A DNA stretch of 64,000 bases from Opisthocomus hoazin. Lineage: Eukaryota; Chordata; Aves; Opisthocomiformes; Opisthocomidae. Below are positions 24,240-34,400 of this stretch, in pieces. The translations under genes and the position numbers were made by a program. Location: contig NC_134417.1 in assembly GCF_030867145.1 (NCBI RefSeq), positions 6,859,577 to 6,923,576 on the forward strand, given 5' to 3'. The notes under the pieces are model-generated. The model was not told the origin of the DNA, did no database searches, and saw only the letters and a program-made list of their open reading frames with translations. Each line of letters begins with the position of its first letter. Position 1 is the first letter of the stretch.

Positions 24240-24245
24240 AATAAA
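24240..24245 (+). terminator. HDLBP: Distal AATAAA of HDLBP
   Basis: A canonical poly(A) hexamer 2.36 kb after the stop, followed within 30 bases by GT-containing sequence. It is the best candidate for the main 3' end, placing HDLBP about 550 bp from the ANO7 stop codon. Confidence 0.65.
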
Positions 24246-24265
24246 ACCTGAAACAGCTTGGAGTG

Positions 24266-24818
24266 TCACGGATATTATTTCTGCTGGTGGGCTGAGATCC
24301 AAGGCAGCCCTTTCTTGGCTGGGTTTAGCCTGGTTTAAGGCGATCCAGTTTGTATGCGTGGGCATCTGCTGCACCACCACCGCTCCCAGCCGCGGCTTGG
24401 CCCTTCCCGCCGTACCCACGGGTGCTGGCAGGAGCAAGTCCTCCTGCCTTGGTCACATCCAGCACAGGCGGCGGCAGGACAAGCAGGAGCCAGCACAGGA
24501 GGCCGTAGCCCTGCCTTCGCGTGCCCGGAGCGGCAAGCCGTGCGGTTGCTGTGGGCAGGCGCTGCCCAGGGACACGGCCTGGCCAGACGCCCGCAGTTCG
24601 CTCGGTGCCAGGTCATTTACGCAGCGGTGGAGTTACCTTGCAGTAACGCTGATGAGCTTGGACGAACACCCAGAGCCGGCAACAGCCGTCCCCAGATGCC
24701 CGTGTGCCAGCCGGGCAGGGAGGGCACACCTGCTGCCCTGCGGCTCTGGGCCAGCGCCGGAAGGAGCGCGGTGGCAGCCCCGCAGTCCGGCAGCGTGCCA
24801 CGGGGCATGCTGCGGCGC
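24266..24818. other. Spacer between the 3' ends of HDLBP and ANO7
   Basis: GC-rich spacer between the two convergent genes; it probably holds the ANO7 3' UTR on the minus strand. No canonical AATAAA was seen on the minus strand here. Long open frames in it are a by-product of the GC content. Confidence 0.5.
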
Positions 24819-24914
24819 TCAGCTGCTGGCAAACTGCTCAGCTTCCCAGTCCCTGCCTGCGGCCAGGTCCGTCACGCTGGCCGTGCTGCTTGTCTCCCGT
24901 CTCTCCAAGAGGAC
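24819..24914 (-). CDS. ANO7: ANO7 last coding exon
   Basis: The acceptor ends gttcag on the minus strand. The exon encodes VLLERRETSSTASVTDLAAG and ends FASS with TGA at 24821-24819. It corresponds to the VLFGTNG start of the human last segment; the rest of the tail is poorly conserved, so this exon is less certain than the other three. Confidence 0.7.
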   Translation of the reverse strand, partial: VLLERRETSSTASVTDLAAGRDWEAEQFASS

Positions 24915-26003
24915 CTGAACCACAGAACAAGGGAGATGGTGTTTGAACTGGTAGGAGCTGCCGCGGCGCCCGACGGGGCTGCCTTCGTGCTTGCCTGTGC
25001 CTCTGCGCAAGTTTAAAGCAAAAAAAGGCTTTAAAGGAGGAGCCAGAGGAGCTGCCACAGCCCACCTTGTTCTCAGCCAGGGCCTCCTTGGCCAGATACC
25101 GCTCACGCTTCACTTCGACCTCCACGCACTTGGGAATGTCAGGTACGAGCCACACAATCACATGTCCGATAAAGAAAACCACGTGCTGGAAGTGAGTGGG
25201 GACGTGCAGGTTGGCCAAGGGGGCAGGTCCCCACCCCCGGCCCCAACACTGTGCCCTGGGCCACCCTGCGGGGCTCGGCAGCTGGTACCTCAAAAACGAT
25301 GGTAAAGTCCAGGCATATGGCCAGCAGCTGCCAGTACATCAAGGTCAAGTAGCCATCCCAGTCCCTAAATGCTCTGTACCTGCGGGAGCAAAGTGCAGCT
25401 GCTGCTGCTGCCTCTGTCCGTTTCATGGCACACGTCACCGTTGCGCAGTGCTGTGGGCGCTCTCTGATCTCGGCTCCCAGCCCGGCGTGCTGGAGCATGG
25501 CAGAACTGGCCCTTGGCCAGCCTCAGCCGGGACCCAGGTGGCTGCAGGTAGCCCGGTCCCAGGGGATTTTCTCCTTCACAGAAGTGTCTCCCTTCACAAC
25601 CAGGGAGCTTTCGCTCCAGCCCTGGTCAGGCTGGGCAAGCCCCCCCCTCACCTGACCCCGCTCATGGGCGTGTTTGGCACATGCTCAGCCCAGGGATGAG
25701 CCAGGACCCCGAGGACCTTCGGAAAGGGGCTGGACAACCTGGACCCGGCTGAAGGCTGCTGTGCTAAAACATTTTCTGTGACGCTGGCCACAGAGCAAAG
25801 CAAATCCCAGCCTGAGCAAATGAGGAGAGGAGCCAGACGGGGCGGGAGGGGGGCTTCCACCTGCAAGTGGTGTTGCTCCGCAGGACAAAGTCCGACGGCG
25901 CGTATGCTAAGGTGAAGTTAACGTAGCCGTGCAGGCTGCTGTTGTGGACATACTCGTAGTACACGCGGGGCAGGAAGTCGGAGGTGAAGGCAATGAGGAA
26001 GGC
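24819..26003 (-). CDS. ANO7: Anoctamin-7, last four coding exons only (149 aa), 5' part missing
   Basis: ANO7 (NGEP, TMEM16G) is a multi-pass membrane protein of the anoctamin/TMEM16 family of ion channels and lipid scramblases. Four minus-strand exons with good GT-AG sites join in frame: 26003-25861, 25379-25289, 25185-25066 and 24914-24819. They give the conserved C-terminus: AFLIAFTSDFLPRVYYEYVH, an extracellular loop with N-glycosylation sequons (NSS, NFT, NTT), RYRAFRDWDG, the last hydrophobic segment with HVVFFIGHVIVWLVPDIP, and a basic tail. Human ANO7 is about 930 aa, so only about 16% is here. The preceding exon (ending near the ISN that should join AFLIAF) and everything upstream are absent from the 2 kb before PPP1R7, where a CR1 element sits. 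It is either a truncated relic or an assembly or rearrangement loss. Open frames and intact splice sites argue against an old pseudogene. Confidence 0.85.
25066..25185 (-). CDS. ANO7: ANO7 exon (second from last)
   Basis: Exactly 40 codons, HVVFFIGHVIVWLVPDIPKC through EALAENK, with the anoctamin hallmark W-L-V/I-P-D-I-P. Donor GTGGGC. Confidence 0.9.
25289..25379 (-). CDS. ANO7: ANO7 exon (third from last)
   Basis: Completes the split Arg and encodes YRAFRDWDGYLTLMYWQLLA through TIVFE. Donor GTACCA. This segment leads into the final transmembrane helix. Confidence 0.88.
25861..26003 (-). CDS. ANO7: ANO7 exon (fourth from last)
   Basis: Encodes AFLIAFTSDFLPRVYYEYVH through SNTTC, then AG of a split Arg codon. 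The acceptor ends ttcccag on the minus strand; the donor is GTGGAA. Matches the human ANO7 segment starting AFLLAFSSDFLPRAYY. Confidence 0.88.
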
Positions 26004-28058
26004 CTGGGAACAGGGAGATGTGCTGCAGCAGGTCCTGCAGCCGAGGACACCCCAGCCCTGTGCTCCTGAGGTGGCTTTCTGTCTCTCCTTGCACTCAGCC
26101 TGACAACCCAGACACGAATGCCACTCCGTCTTGGACAGCAGCTCGCTGCTCATGCTGCTGTGTCCTGCTCGCGCTCCTCAGTTCCACCCAAGCAGGGCCG
26201 CATGCCCCAGCGGTGAGAGCTTCCCACCGCCCATGGCTGGACCTGTGCCTTGGGCGAAGGTAGACCCACCCCAGGCACTGCAGCTCTCCTCCTCGCTCAG
26301 CCTCTGGCAGCTGTCATGTGGGTTTTTCCCCCCAAGGACTATGAGGATGGTGAGGGGACAGGAACATCTCTCCTCCGAGGAAAGGCTGAGGGAGCTGGGC
26401 TTGTTCAGCCTGAAGAAAAGGCTGAGAGGGGACCTAATAAATGCTTACAAATATCTGAAGGGTGGGTGTCAGGAGGATGGGGCCAAACTCTTTTCAGTGG
26501 TGCCCAGCGACAGGACAAGGGGCAACGGGCACAAACTGAAACAGAGGAAGTTCCAGCTGAACACGAGGAAGAACTTCTTCCCTCTGAGGGTGATGGAGCA
26601 CTGGCACAGGCTGCCCAGGGAGGTTGTGGAGTCTCCTTCTCTGGAGATATTCAAAACCTGCCTGGACAAGGTCCTGTGCAGCCTGCTCTAGGTGACCCTG
26701 CTTTGGCAGGGGGGTTGGACTAGATGACCCACAGAGGTCCCTGCCAACCCCTACCATTCTGTGATTCTGTGAACAGATGTATAAATTTAGTGTTAAGAAG
26801 CACACACACAATGCTGAATATTTTGGCCTCAGAACAGTCCCAATTCCTAACTACTGCAAGAGGCTGCACTTGCAAAAGTGCTTAGGGACTCCTGTCACAA
26901 GTAAAACCTGCTCCAGCTGGCACTGACAGCTTGAAGATGACAGATACCACTCAGCAGTGATCAAATAACTAATGACATGCATAGCAGTGAGACCAGCAGC
27001 AGCTTTGACTACACCATGGTAATCTTGCCATCTCCTCCCATAACCAGTACAAAGGCCTTTCGAGCCCCTTGGAGGGGGCTATGTCTTGCTCCTCTCCAGA
27101 CTCACGCTGCCAAAGCTGCAGTCTGAGCACGTGGAACTCCAGACGGGTGGGCTTTGTCATGAGTTTCTCGATGGCCTTTGGAAGACGAACGACTATTTGA
27201 AGTCATACTAAACCAATGGCTCCCTCTAGAGAAGGTCCACACACAAATCAGAACATTCACCAAGCCTTTCAGCTTCACTTCAGGCAGCAGAGATGTCCAA
27301 TGTGACCGTCGAGGAGCTGTAGGCTGCATCCAGCACTGCCCTGTTCCGGGAGGGATCTGGAAGGTTTCAGCCCCAGAAGGTGGAGCAACACACCTTGGCA
27401 TCTGCTGTCCTTCGCTCTGACAGATCCTGGGAAATCGGGAGGCAAACATAAAGCCACAACCACCAATAAAGAACCAGTAAGCGTGGCCTAGACCCCTCGC
27501 CTCTTCAGGTGGAATCCATAGCTCCTCTGATCTCACTCCCTTTAACCCCTTTTCCAGTTCCCACCTTGGCCTACAGCACGACATCTAAGCAAGAGAAGCC
27601 CTACCACGAGTGGCTCCGAGAAGGCTGGTAGCTCATCCAGGCCTGTGCATCCCCACACCGCCTTCATAACTGAAGCTGTTTGTCCTCAGCCCTCTAAAGA
27701 GCTTGTAGCTGTGTTAAAAAAGAACTAGAATTGCTACAGAAAGGCTAACTTCCCCCTCCTCCCCAAGTTTTACAAGCAGATACTTAGCACCGTCTCACCC
27801 CCGATAATCTGGATGAGCATCTTTATCAGATTCTTCCCCAGGTCAACACTGTCACTGTCTTTTCACGTTTTTACAGACCACCGTTGAGCCTGGATCAGGA
27901 AAAGGCATGTTTGGAAGGACGTTACTCACCTGAAGGTCTGTCAGAGTCAACAAAAGTCAGCAAGTGGCTCCAAGCGGCTCCAGTCTGTTGCAAACCCTTT
28001 CTGCCCAAACCTCCCCCATAAATAACACGCAAGCACCAGGACGTCTCTTGTGTTAAGA
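26004..28058. other. Short interval between ANO7 remnant and PPP1R7 3' end
   Basis: This 2 kb should contain some 20 ANO7 exons if the gene were complete, but none was recognised on the minus strand. It holds a CR1 copy (26335-26772) and unique sequence. A 160-codon minus-strand open frame at 27102-27584 has no family resemblance that I recognise. Confidence 0.6.
26335..26772 (+). mobile_element. CR1 LINE 3' fragment upstream of ANO7 remnant
   Basis: ORF2 end ([27 protein letters not shown]-type block) plus the 3' UTR and a CTGTGATTCTGTG tail. It lies 330 bp upstream (in the ANO7 sense) of the first retained ANO7 exon. Confidence 0.93.
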
Positions 28059-28064
28059 TTTAAT
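28059..28064 (-). terminator. PPP1R7: ATTAAA poly(A) signal of PPP1R7
   Basis: The minus-strand hexamer ATTAAA, a common variant signal, lies about 185 bases past the stop and would give a short 3' UTR. No canonical AATAAA was seen nearer. Confidence 0.5.
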
Positions 28065-28247
28065 AATAACAACAACATTTCAAAAACAATGAGTGCATCG
28101 TATGCAAGATCTGGTATTCAGTGCTTTTTGTTGACCATTTGCTCTGTGAGTGTCAGTGTACTGAAGACCTGGGGAGTGGTAAGTGGATAAAAAACCCAGC
28201 TGGGACATTTCTCCAAGGAGGGCAGGAGAGAGAGGGCAGCAGGAGGT

Positions 28248-28424
28248 TCAAAACCGAACAAACGTGGCATCGATCTGCCGGACAGTCGGGAGGGCCAGCA
28301 TGATTTTGCGCCGGTACTGGGGATCCTTCTGCAAGGGGTTTCGTTCCAGATATACAGTTTCCAAGTTCTTTGCTGCTTTCAGCTCATCCAGGTCACTCCA
28401 GCTCTCAACGAGATTATCGTTCAT
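28248..28424 (-). CDS. PPP1R7: PPP1R7 coding exon 10 (residues 298-355 and stop)
   Basis: Encodes [20 protein letters not shown] through the LRR cap to [10 protein letters not shown] and TGA. The acceptor ends ctgcag. Confidence 0.97.
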   Translation of the reverse strand: MNDNLVESWSDLDELKAAKNLETVYLERNPLQKDPQYRRKIMLALPTVRQIDATFVRF

Positions 28425-31400
28425 CTGCAGAGCACATACAGGCACACTCACACCAACAAAGCCTGGTTAGCAGCAACCTAGGCACACCGATGCTGCGCAG
28501 GATTCCTCCTGCCCAGTGGCAGGAATGCTGCACAGTCTTCCTGAGCATCCAAGACTGCCTACGTGACCCACCTCCCCCTGGAACCTCCGAGATGTGCCTT
28601 CCTGTCTCACACTCCAGGCCTCGCCAACCATCTCCAGCTTCCCCACGCTCTCCTGGGTTGCCAGTCAAATGCTCTGCTCTTCAGACAGCACATCCAGCGC
28701 GACTAGTATGCTGGGAGAAACCCAGCAAGACACTGGGACAGTCTCTTTACACGGTCCCCCAGGCCACACACTGTTCATTTAAGGGTTGGAAATCTTTATG
28801 CCAAGATTTTCTTCCACTGTGACATCTATCTTTACTTTCAGGACTTCCCAGCTGCCTTAAAAAAGGTCCCAAACTGATGTGAAGAGTGACATTTTCCTCC
28901 CCCTGACATCACTTCCCCACAAAAACTGGTTCTGTGCTCCGGAGAAAGCATCAAGCTCTCCGATTCAGGTTCTTCTCCCGTCAGCCCAGGGAGAACCTGA
29001 ATCAGAGAGCTGAACTGCAGAACTGTTACAAGATTCTCACTGTATCTGGGACGTGAAATTCTGCTTCCCTCAGACGTTAAAGGACTTTATTATGTGGCTT
29101 CAACTCTACAGTCAGTGAAAAAATATAAAATCACTAGATGCAACACTTGTTTTGATCAAAGGACCTTCTGCCCTGCTCTTTATCAAAAAGCACATAAAAC
29201 TTTTTTTTAAAAAACAGTGTTAAAGGAGAAAAAAGCCAGGAGGGCATTTTCCAGGTTCTTGGCCAATGCTCTGCTCTGAGAAAGGACTCTCTTAAACACA
29301 CTAGTGTTTTTGCAAAGGAAAGCCAACAAGGTGAGGATCTTCCCTTTACTTTCTGTAACAGAAGTGGAAACTGCTGTGCAGTGCCTTCTTCTATAACCAG
29401 AGCAGCAGCAATGGGGAAGACTGAAGGAAATCGCAAAGGATCACAACAAATCCCACGGCAGCCACACTGCACTGCCTCATCTTTACCGACCAGATGTCAT
29501 GTTAAGCAGACTGCTCAGCTCCTGTTATTTCAAGAGTTCCTTGCTGACTAGGCACAGCCAGATAACACCACCAGCTGCCTGCTAAGCCACACACCAAGAT
29601 GAGAAGAACGGTGCAAGTAGCCTGGACTCTAGGCTCTAGCTTGTTTCATTTGCAGCTGCTTTCCACTCCTTTTATCTCAGCCTCTGCCCAAGAGGTTAAC
29701 AACTGAACTCCGAATGACAGGCAGTAAGCCGCACAACTCTTATTCTGAGCCTTGACATGCAGACACTCTACAAGAGCTAAAGCACGTGCCAACTCATGAA
29801 CACCTGCTACTTCTTACCCCAAACATGAGCAGATTTGTACACAGCTCCCAAATATGGCAGGGTACTGCTGTTTCAGGAGGAGGTGTCTCTGCATATTTCC
29901 TGACCAGACTTAGGAATGACAAAGGGCTTAGCTATTTTGGGGTGCCAGAAAGAAACAGAAGCAACCCTAAACAGTTATCTACCTCACGGGAATGGAAGCA
30001 AAGCAGAAGACAGTTTCATTTTCTTTGGGCAGAGAGGAACCTGATGAGGTTCAACAAAGGCAAATGCAGGGTCCTGCACCTGGGGAAGAACAACCCCATG
30101 CATCAGTACGGGCTTGGGGTGGACCTGCTGGAGAGCAGCTCTGTGGAGAGGGACCTGGGTGTCCTGGTGGATGACAGGTTGACCATGAGCCAACAGTGTG
30201 CCCTGGCTGCCAAGAAGGCCAATGGCATCCTGGGGTGCATTAGGAGGAGTGTGGCCAGCAGGTCGAGGGAGGTTCTCCTTCCCCTCTACACTGCCCTAGT
30301 GAGGCCCCATCTGGAGTACTGCATCCAGTCCTGGGCTCCCCAGTTCAAGAAAGATGAGGAGCTACTGGAGAGAGTCCAGCGGAGGTCTATGAGAATGATG
30401 AGGGGACTGGAGCATCTCTCCTGCGAGGAGAGGCTGAGGGAGCTGGGCTTGTTTAGCCTGAAGAAGAGAAGGCTGAGAGGGGATCTTATAAATGCTTACA
30501 AATATCTGAAGGGTGGGTCTCAAGAGGACGGGGCCAGACTCTTTTCAGTGGTGCCCAGCGACATGACAAGGGGCAACAGGCACAAACTGAAGCAGAGGAA
30601 GTTCCATCTGAACACGAGGAAGAACTTCTTCCCTCTGAGGGTGACGGAGCCCTGGAACAGGCTGCCCAGGGAGGTTGTGGAGTCTCCTTCTCTGGAGATA
30701 TTCAAGACCCACCTGGACAAGGTCCTGTGCAGCCTGCTCTAGGTGCCCCTGCTTTGGCAGGGGGTTGGACTGGATGACCCACAGAGGTCCCTTCCAACCC
30801 CTACCATTCTGTGATTCTTCGTACCTATAACAACACGAACATACCAACTCTGCTCTAAACAGGTACTGTGCTCGGGTGCAGTGGTGAGACATTATCAGCT
30901 TCCCTCACCACACTGCCATGCTCACTTACAGAAAGACAAGATTCGCAAAAATAGGACACAGCAGGGCTGTTTCATAACCATCATAAATGTGAAGGCAAGG
31001 CCTATTTCCTAGGTAGAGACAGGCTCATTACTACTAAGCAAAGCCTTACAAAGAATTTTTTAAGCTCAACTCTTTGCTCAGGGGAAGTCACCATACTCTT
31101 ATCCCTGCCGACTGTCAAGATCTTGAAGTTGGTCATCAGAACAAGCAGCATTTAGTTCAAGACACACACGTACAGCACCCTCCCACTGCCCCCCGTCAGA
31201 AGGGTTCTTCCACTGCTGCCCAGATATTTCAGGGAACAGCTCCAGCCTGCGCTTACCCAGAATTCCTGCAGCTCTGTTAGGTGACTGATGTTTTCAATCT
31301 TCTTGATTCTGTTGGATGCAATGTCCAGCATTGTGAGTTTGTTCTAGACAAGCAAACACAAAAACATTAGACCGGATTCCCTTTCATCTTCTCTATCCCA

Positions 31401-34400
31401 CCTTCTTCAGGCCCAGAGCTGGAAATTGCCAGAAGCAAAGACATAGTATTGCCAGCTGCTTACACGCAGCACAAGAACTCTCACTGCCTAAGTATAGCAA
31501 GGAAGCCTGTTTTTAATTAAGCTGGGTTACTGACCTCCCAGAAGCCATGTGACAAAAATGAAAGCCATTACTGTCCGGATGGCAACAGCCAGCCAAGGGC
31601 TCCTAAAATGTGAGCTTTCCTCTGTATATTAAGAAGAGGAATCCGTTAAAATCAAATCACAAGTGTCCACTTGAGCAGCAGCTGAACAAGCTTTTTTTCA
31701 GCAGAAAACTCAATAGTTTTAGAAAAAACGTTTTTTTTCTGCCTTGCACTCAGCCAACTAAGTTCCAGATTGTACCTGCTCTCCAACAATGCCATCTACT
31801 ATTGGGCGAGAATGAAAACACTACAGGCTTCTGTGAAATCAATCCTATCCAGAAATCTAGAAACGTATTCTAACACGAAGGCAAGCCACATGCCACGGCT
31901 TGTGCCTCTACTCCCAGTTCTGGTTGTTGTCCTACTGAAAAGAACTCAGTTGTGTACAAATTGCTGTCTGCATGGCTGCAGCAGAGACAGCCAGCCGTGG
32001 CCATCAGCCTTTTCCCTGCTGAAGATCAGCCAGGCTGCTGCATTAACCACATCTTGTTCTTCCCCTCCCCAGGTCATGAAAACAATTCTGAGGATTTGGA
32101 GGAGCTTCATCCATGCAAGGTATTTAAGCATAACAAATACTTGGATCTTTGTGATCTTTGCAAGAGACTCAGGACCCCACACATAACTGAGGAAGCTGAG
32201 GAACAAAAACTTCCAGAAAAACACAGCCACTAATGGAGGCAGCTTAGGGCAACAATTCTATCACACATTTAGCAAGAGCCTGCTTACATTGTTCTCCAGT
32301 CCCTCGATGACTTCGATGCCATTGTGGCTGAGGTACAACTCCCGCAAACTCACCAAGCTCTGCAGCCCCTCAATCTTGGTCAGACGGTTATTCTGAAAGT
32401 GTAACAGCAGCTTAAGTCCACTCTAAACAAACCATACCCCAAGTGAGTCATCGGAGAGTAAATATTTATCTGAAGTATGAACGGGAATGGGAAACAGCCT
32501 GCTTGAGTCCACACTGATCTCATGAGTTCAGCTCGTTTGATCTCTGTACCACCAATGCACAAAGAAGTTTCACAGGAGCCACAGTCTCAAAGTTAAGAAG
32601 AATCAGACTCTGACCTTCCCATCAAAAATTGCAGCCTGAAAGTTTTTCACTTGGTGGCTTTGGAAACAACAGGCCTATGCATTAACAGCATTCATTGTGT
32701 AGGGTTTTTTTAATGAAATGGTCAGAAGGGAAGTTACAACACTTGAATCCCAATATACTCTGTTGTACATAATTCTCTATGTCCTAGAGAATAACGATGC
32801 ATACAGGTACTACAACATGTAGTGCATATCTTACCAACAGCTGTAAGAGGTATTAGAATGCACTAGCATTGTCATATGGATGAGAAGGAGACTCAATAGC
32901 TCAGTACCTTTCATTCCACCTTTTAAAAAGGAAGAAACTTTCCATAAGCTCATTAAGGATAGATTTCACTTAGCACAGGCTTGTTCACATTTCTTCCCTC
33001 TTCAGGTAGAAGACAGCGACGCTGATCCCACTGACATTAGAATGACTTCTGTGGCGTAACTCATTTAATGTTATTGTAATACATTAGAAAACAGTATTTC
33101 AGGAAGGAAATGGGAGATAACATTCATTCCCTGCTATCTCTTCCACATTTTATCATCATTTCATCAGTGTTTGTCAATCTCATTTAGTATGAAAGGTTGA
33201 GCAGACAGCACAGAGAATATCACACCTTCTTCCAGTACAGGAATTTGACTCAAACACTGAAGACCTGCTGATGCAGAAGAATTTATAATAAATTACAAGG
33301 GGGTTCACGTAACCAAGGCTGTTCAAAACACAACAGTGCAAAGTAGAATCAATACCTGTATACTGAGCACAGTCAAGTTTGTCAGCGCATCCAAGTTCTG
33401 GAGCTTGGTGATTTTATTCTTTCCAAGGAACAGACTGTCAAGATTAGCCAAGGCATCAATATTTTCAATTGCCTGCAAAATGATCAACGGAGACAGTGAT
33501 ATTGCTGTGATGCAAAACTCCAACCTGTAGACGTGGCAGGTATTTTGTAGCCTTGAACCATGGAGCTACACTCCTGAGAAACACAAGCCTGCCAATTCCA
33601 CAACACAAAGCGCGCACAACGCAGGGCCTCCCTTGCGACTCAGGAGCAAAGCGCAGGACTTTGTGCAGTGACAGTGAACCTCAGCCTGTGTGACAGCTGG
33701 CTCGCAGCACTGTTACTCACTGCTTTCCAGCAGGGGTCACATTGCTTTGTTCTGGCTGTTGCCTCCACTGTCTAGGCAGCAAAAGCAAGAATGAAAATGC
33801 TCAGGGAGCACCGAAAGGGACATTCCCTGGGCCATGAGGTACTCATTCGTGAAGCAAGAAAAATCTGTCACTAGTGAATGGAATGAGGATCTGGGAGGAG
33901 AAAATACAATTTGCATATTTAGTCCTGACCATCAGTGACTGCACAACATTGTCAGAGGCAAGCTGTTTAGTTTCTCTGCACAACAGTTTTTCTGTCGTAA
34001 GCAAGGTTAACTGTCTCTTGTGTGTGTGTGTGAATATATTTAACTACTGGCTATATATTCATGCTACCTGCAGAACATACACATACCATTTTAAGTGATG
34101 TACATATACTCATGCTACTGGCAGAACACATACACTATACCAGTTTAAGTCCTGAGCTCAGCCTTCCGTGGGAGAAAATTAGGATCTCTGTGAGGCATCA
34201 AGAAGAACCATATTCTTTATTTACAAAGGAAGGGGCACCAGAAAGCATGAACAGAAGAGCGAAAAAAGTGGCAAGCAAAGGGGAAAAGGGTGGTCTTAGA
34301 AAAGGCTCCTGTAAACAAAAGGAAAGAAGAGACAATTTTTTTTTTTTCCAGAGGAAAGCCTCTTAATCAAAAAAAAAAAAAGGTGCTGTTAGAAGAGACA

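Larger units (their letters stand above)
21882..24265 (+). other. HDLBP: HDLBP 3' UTR
   Basis: About 2.4 kb after the stop contains no recognised coding exon. It ends near the AATAAA at 24240-24245. The length is close to that of the mammalian HDLBP 3' UTR. An earlier AATAAA at 22311-22316 could give a short (about 450 nt) form. The cleavage site is inferred. Confidence 0.75.

Noticed and set aside
24354-25016. 220-codon open frame on the plus strand
   Set aside because: GC-rich spacer antisense to ANO7 exons; composition only.
24838-25065. Read-through of the ANO7 HVVFF exon as a longer C-terminus
   Set aside because: The donor after ENK and a downstream acceptor giving VLLERRE match the human junction before VLFG; the read-through peptide has no similarity.
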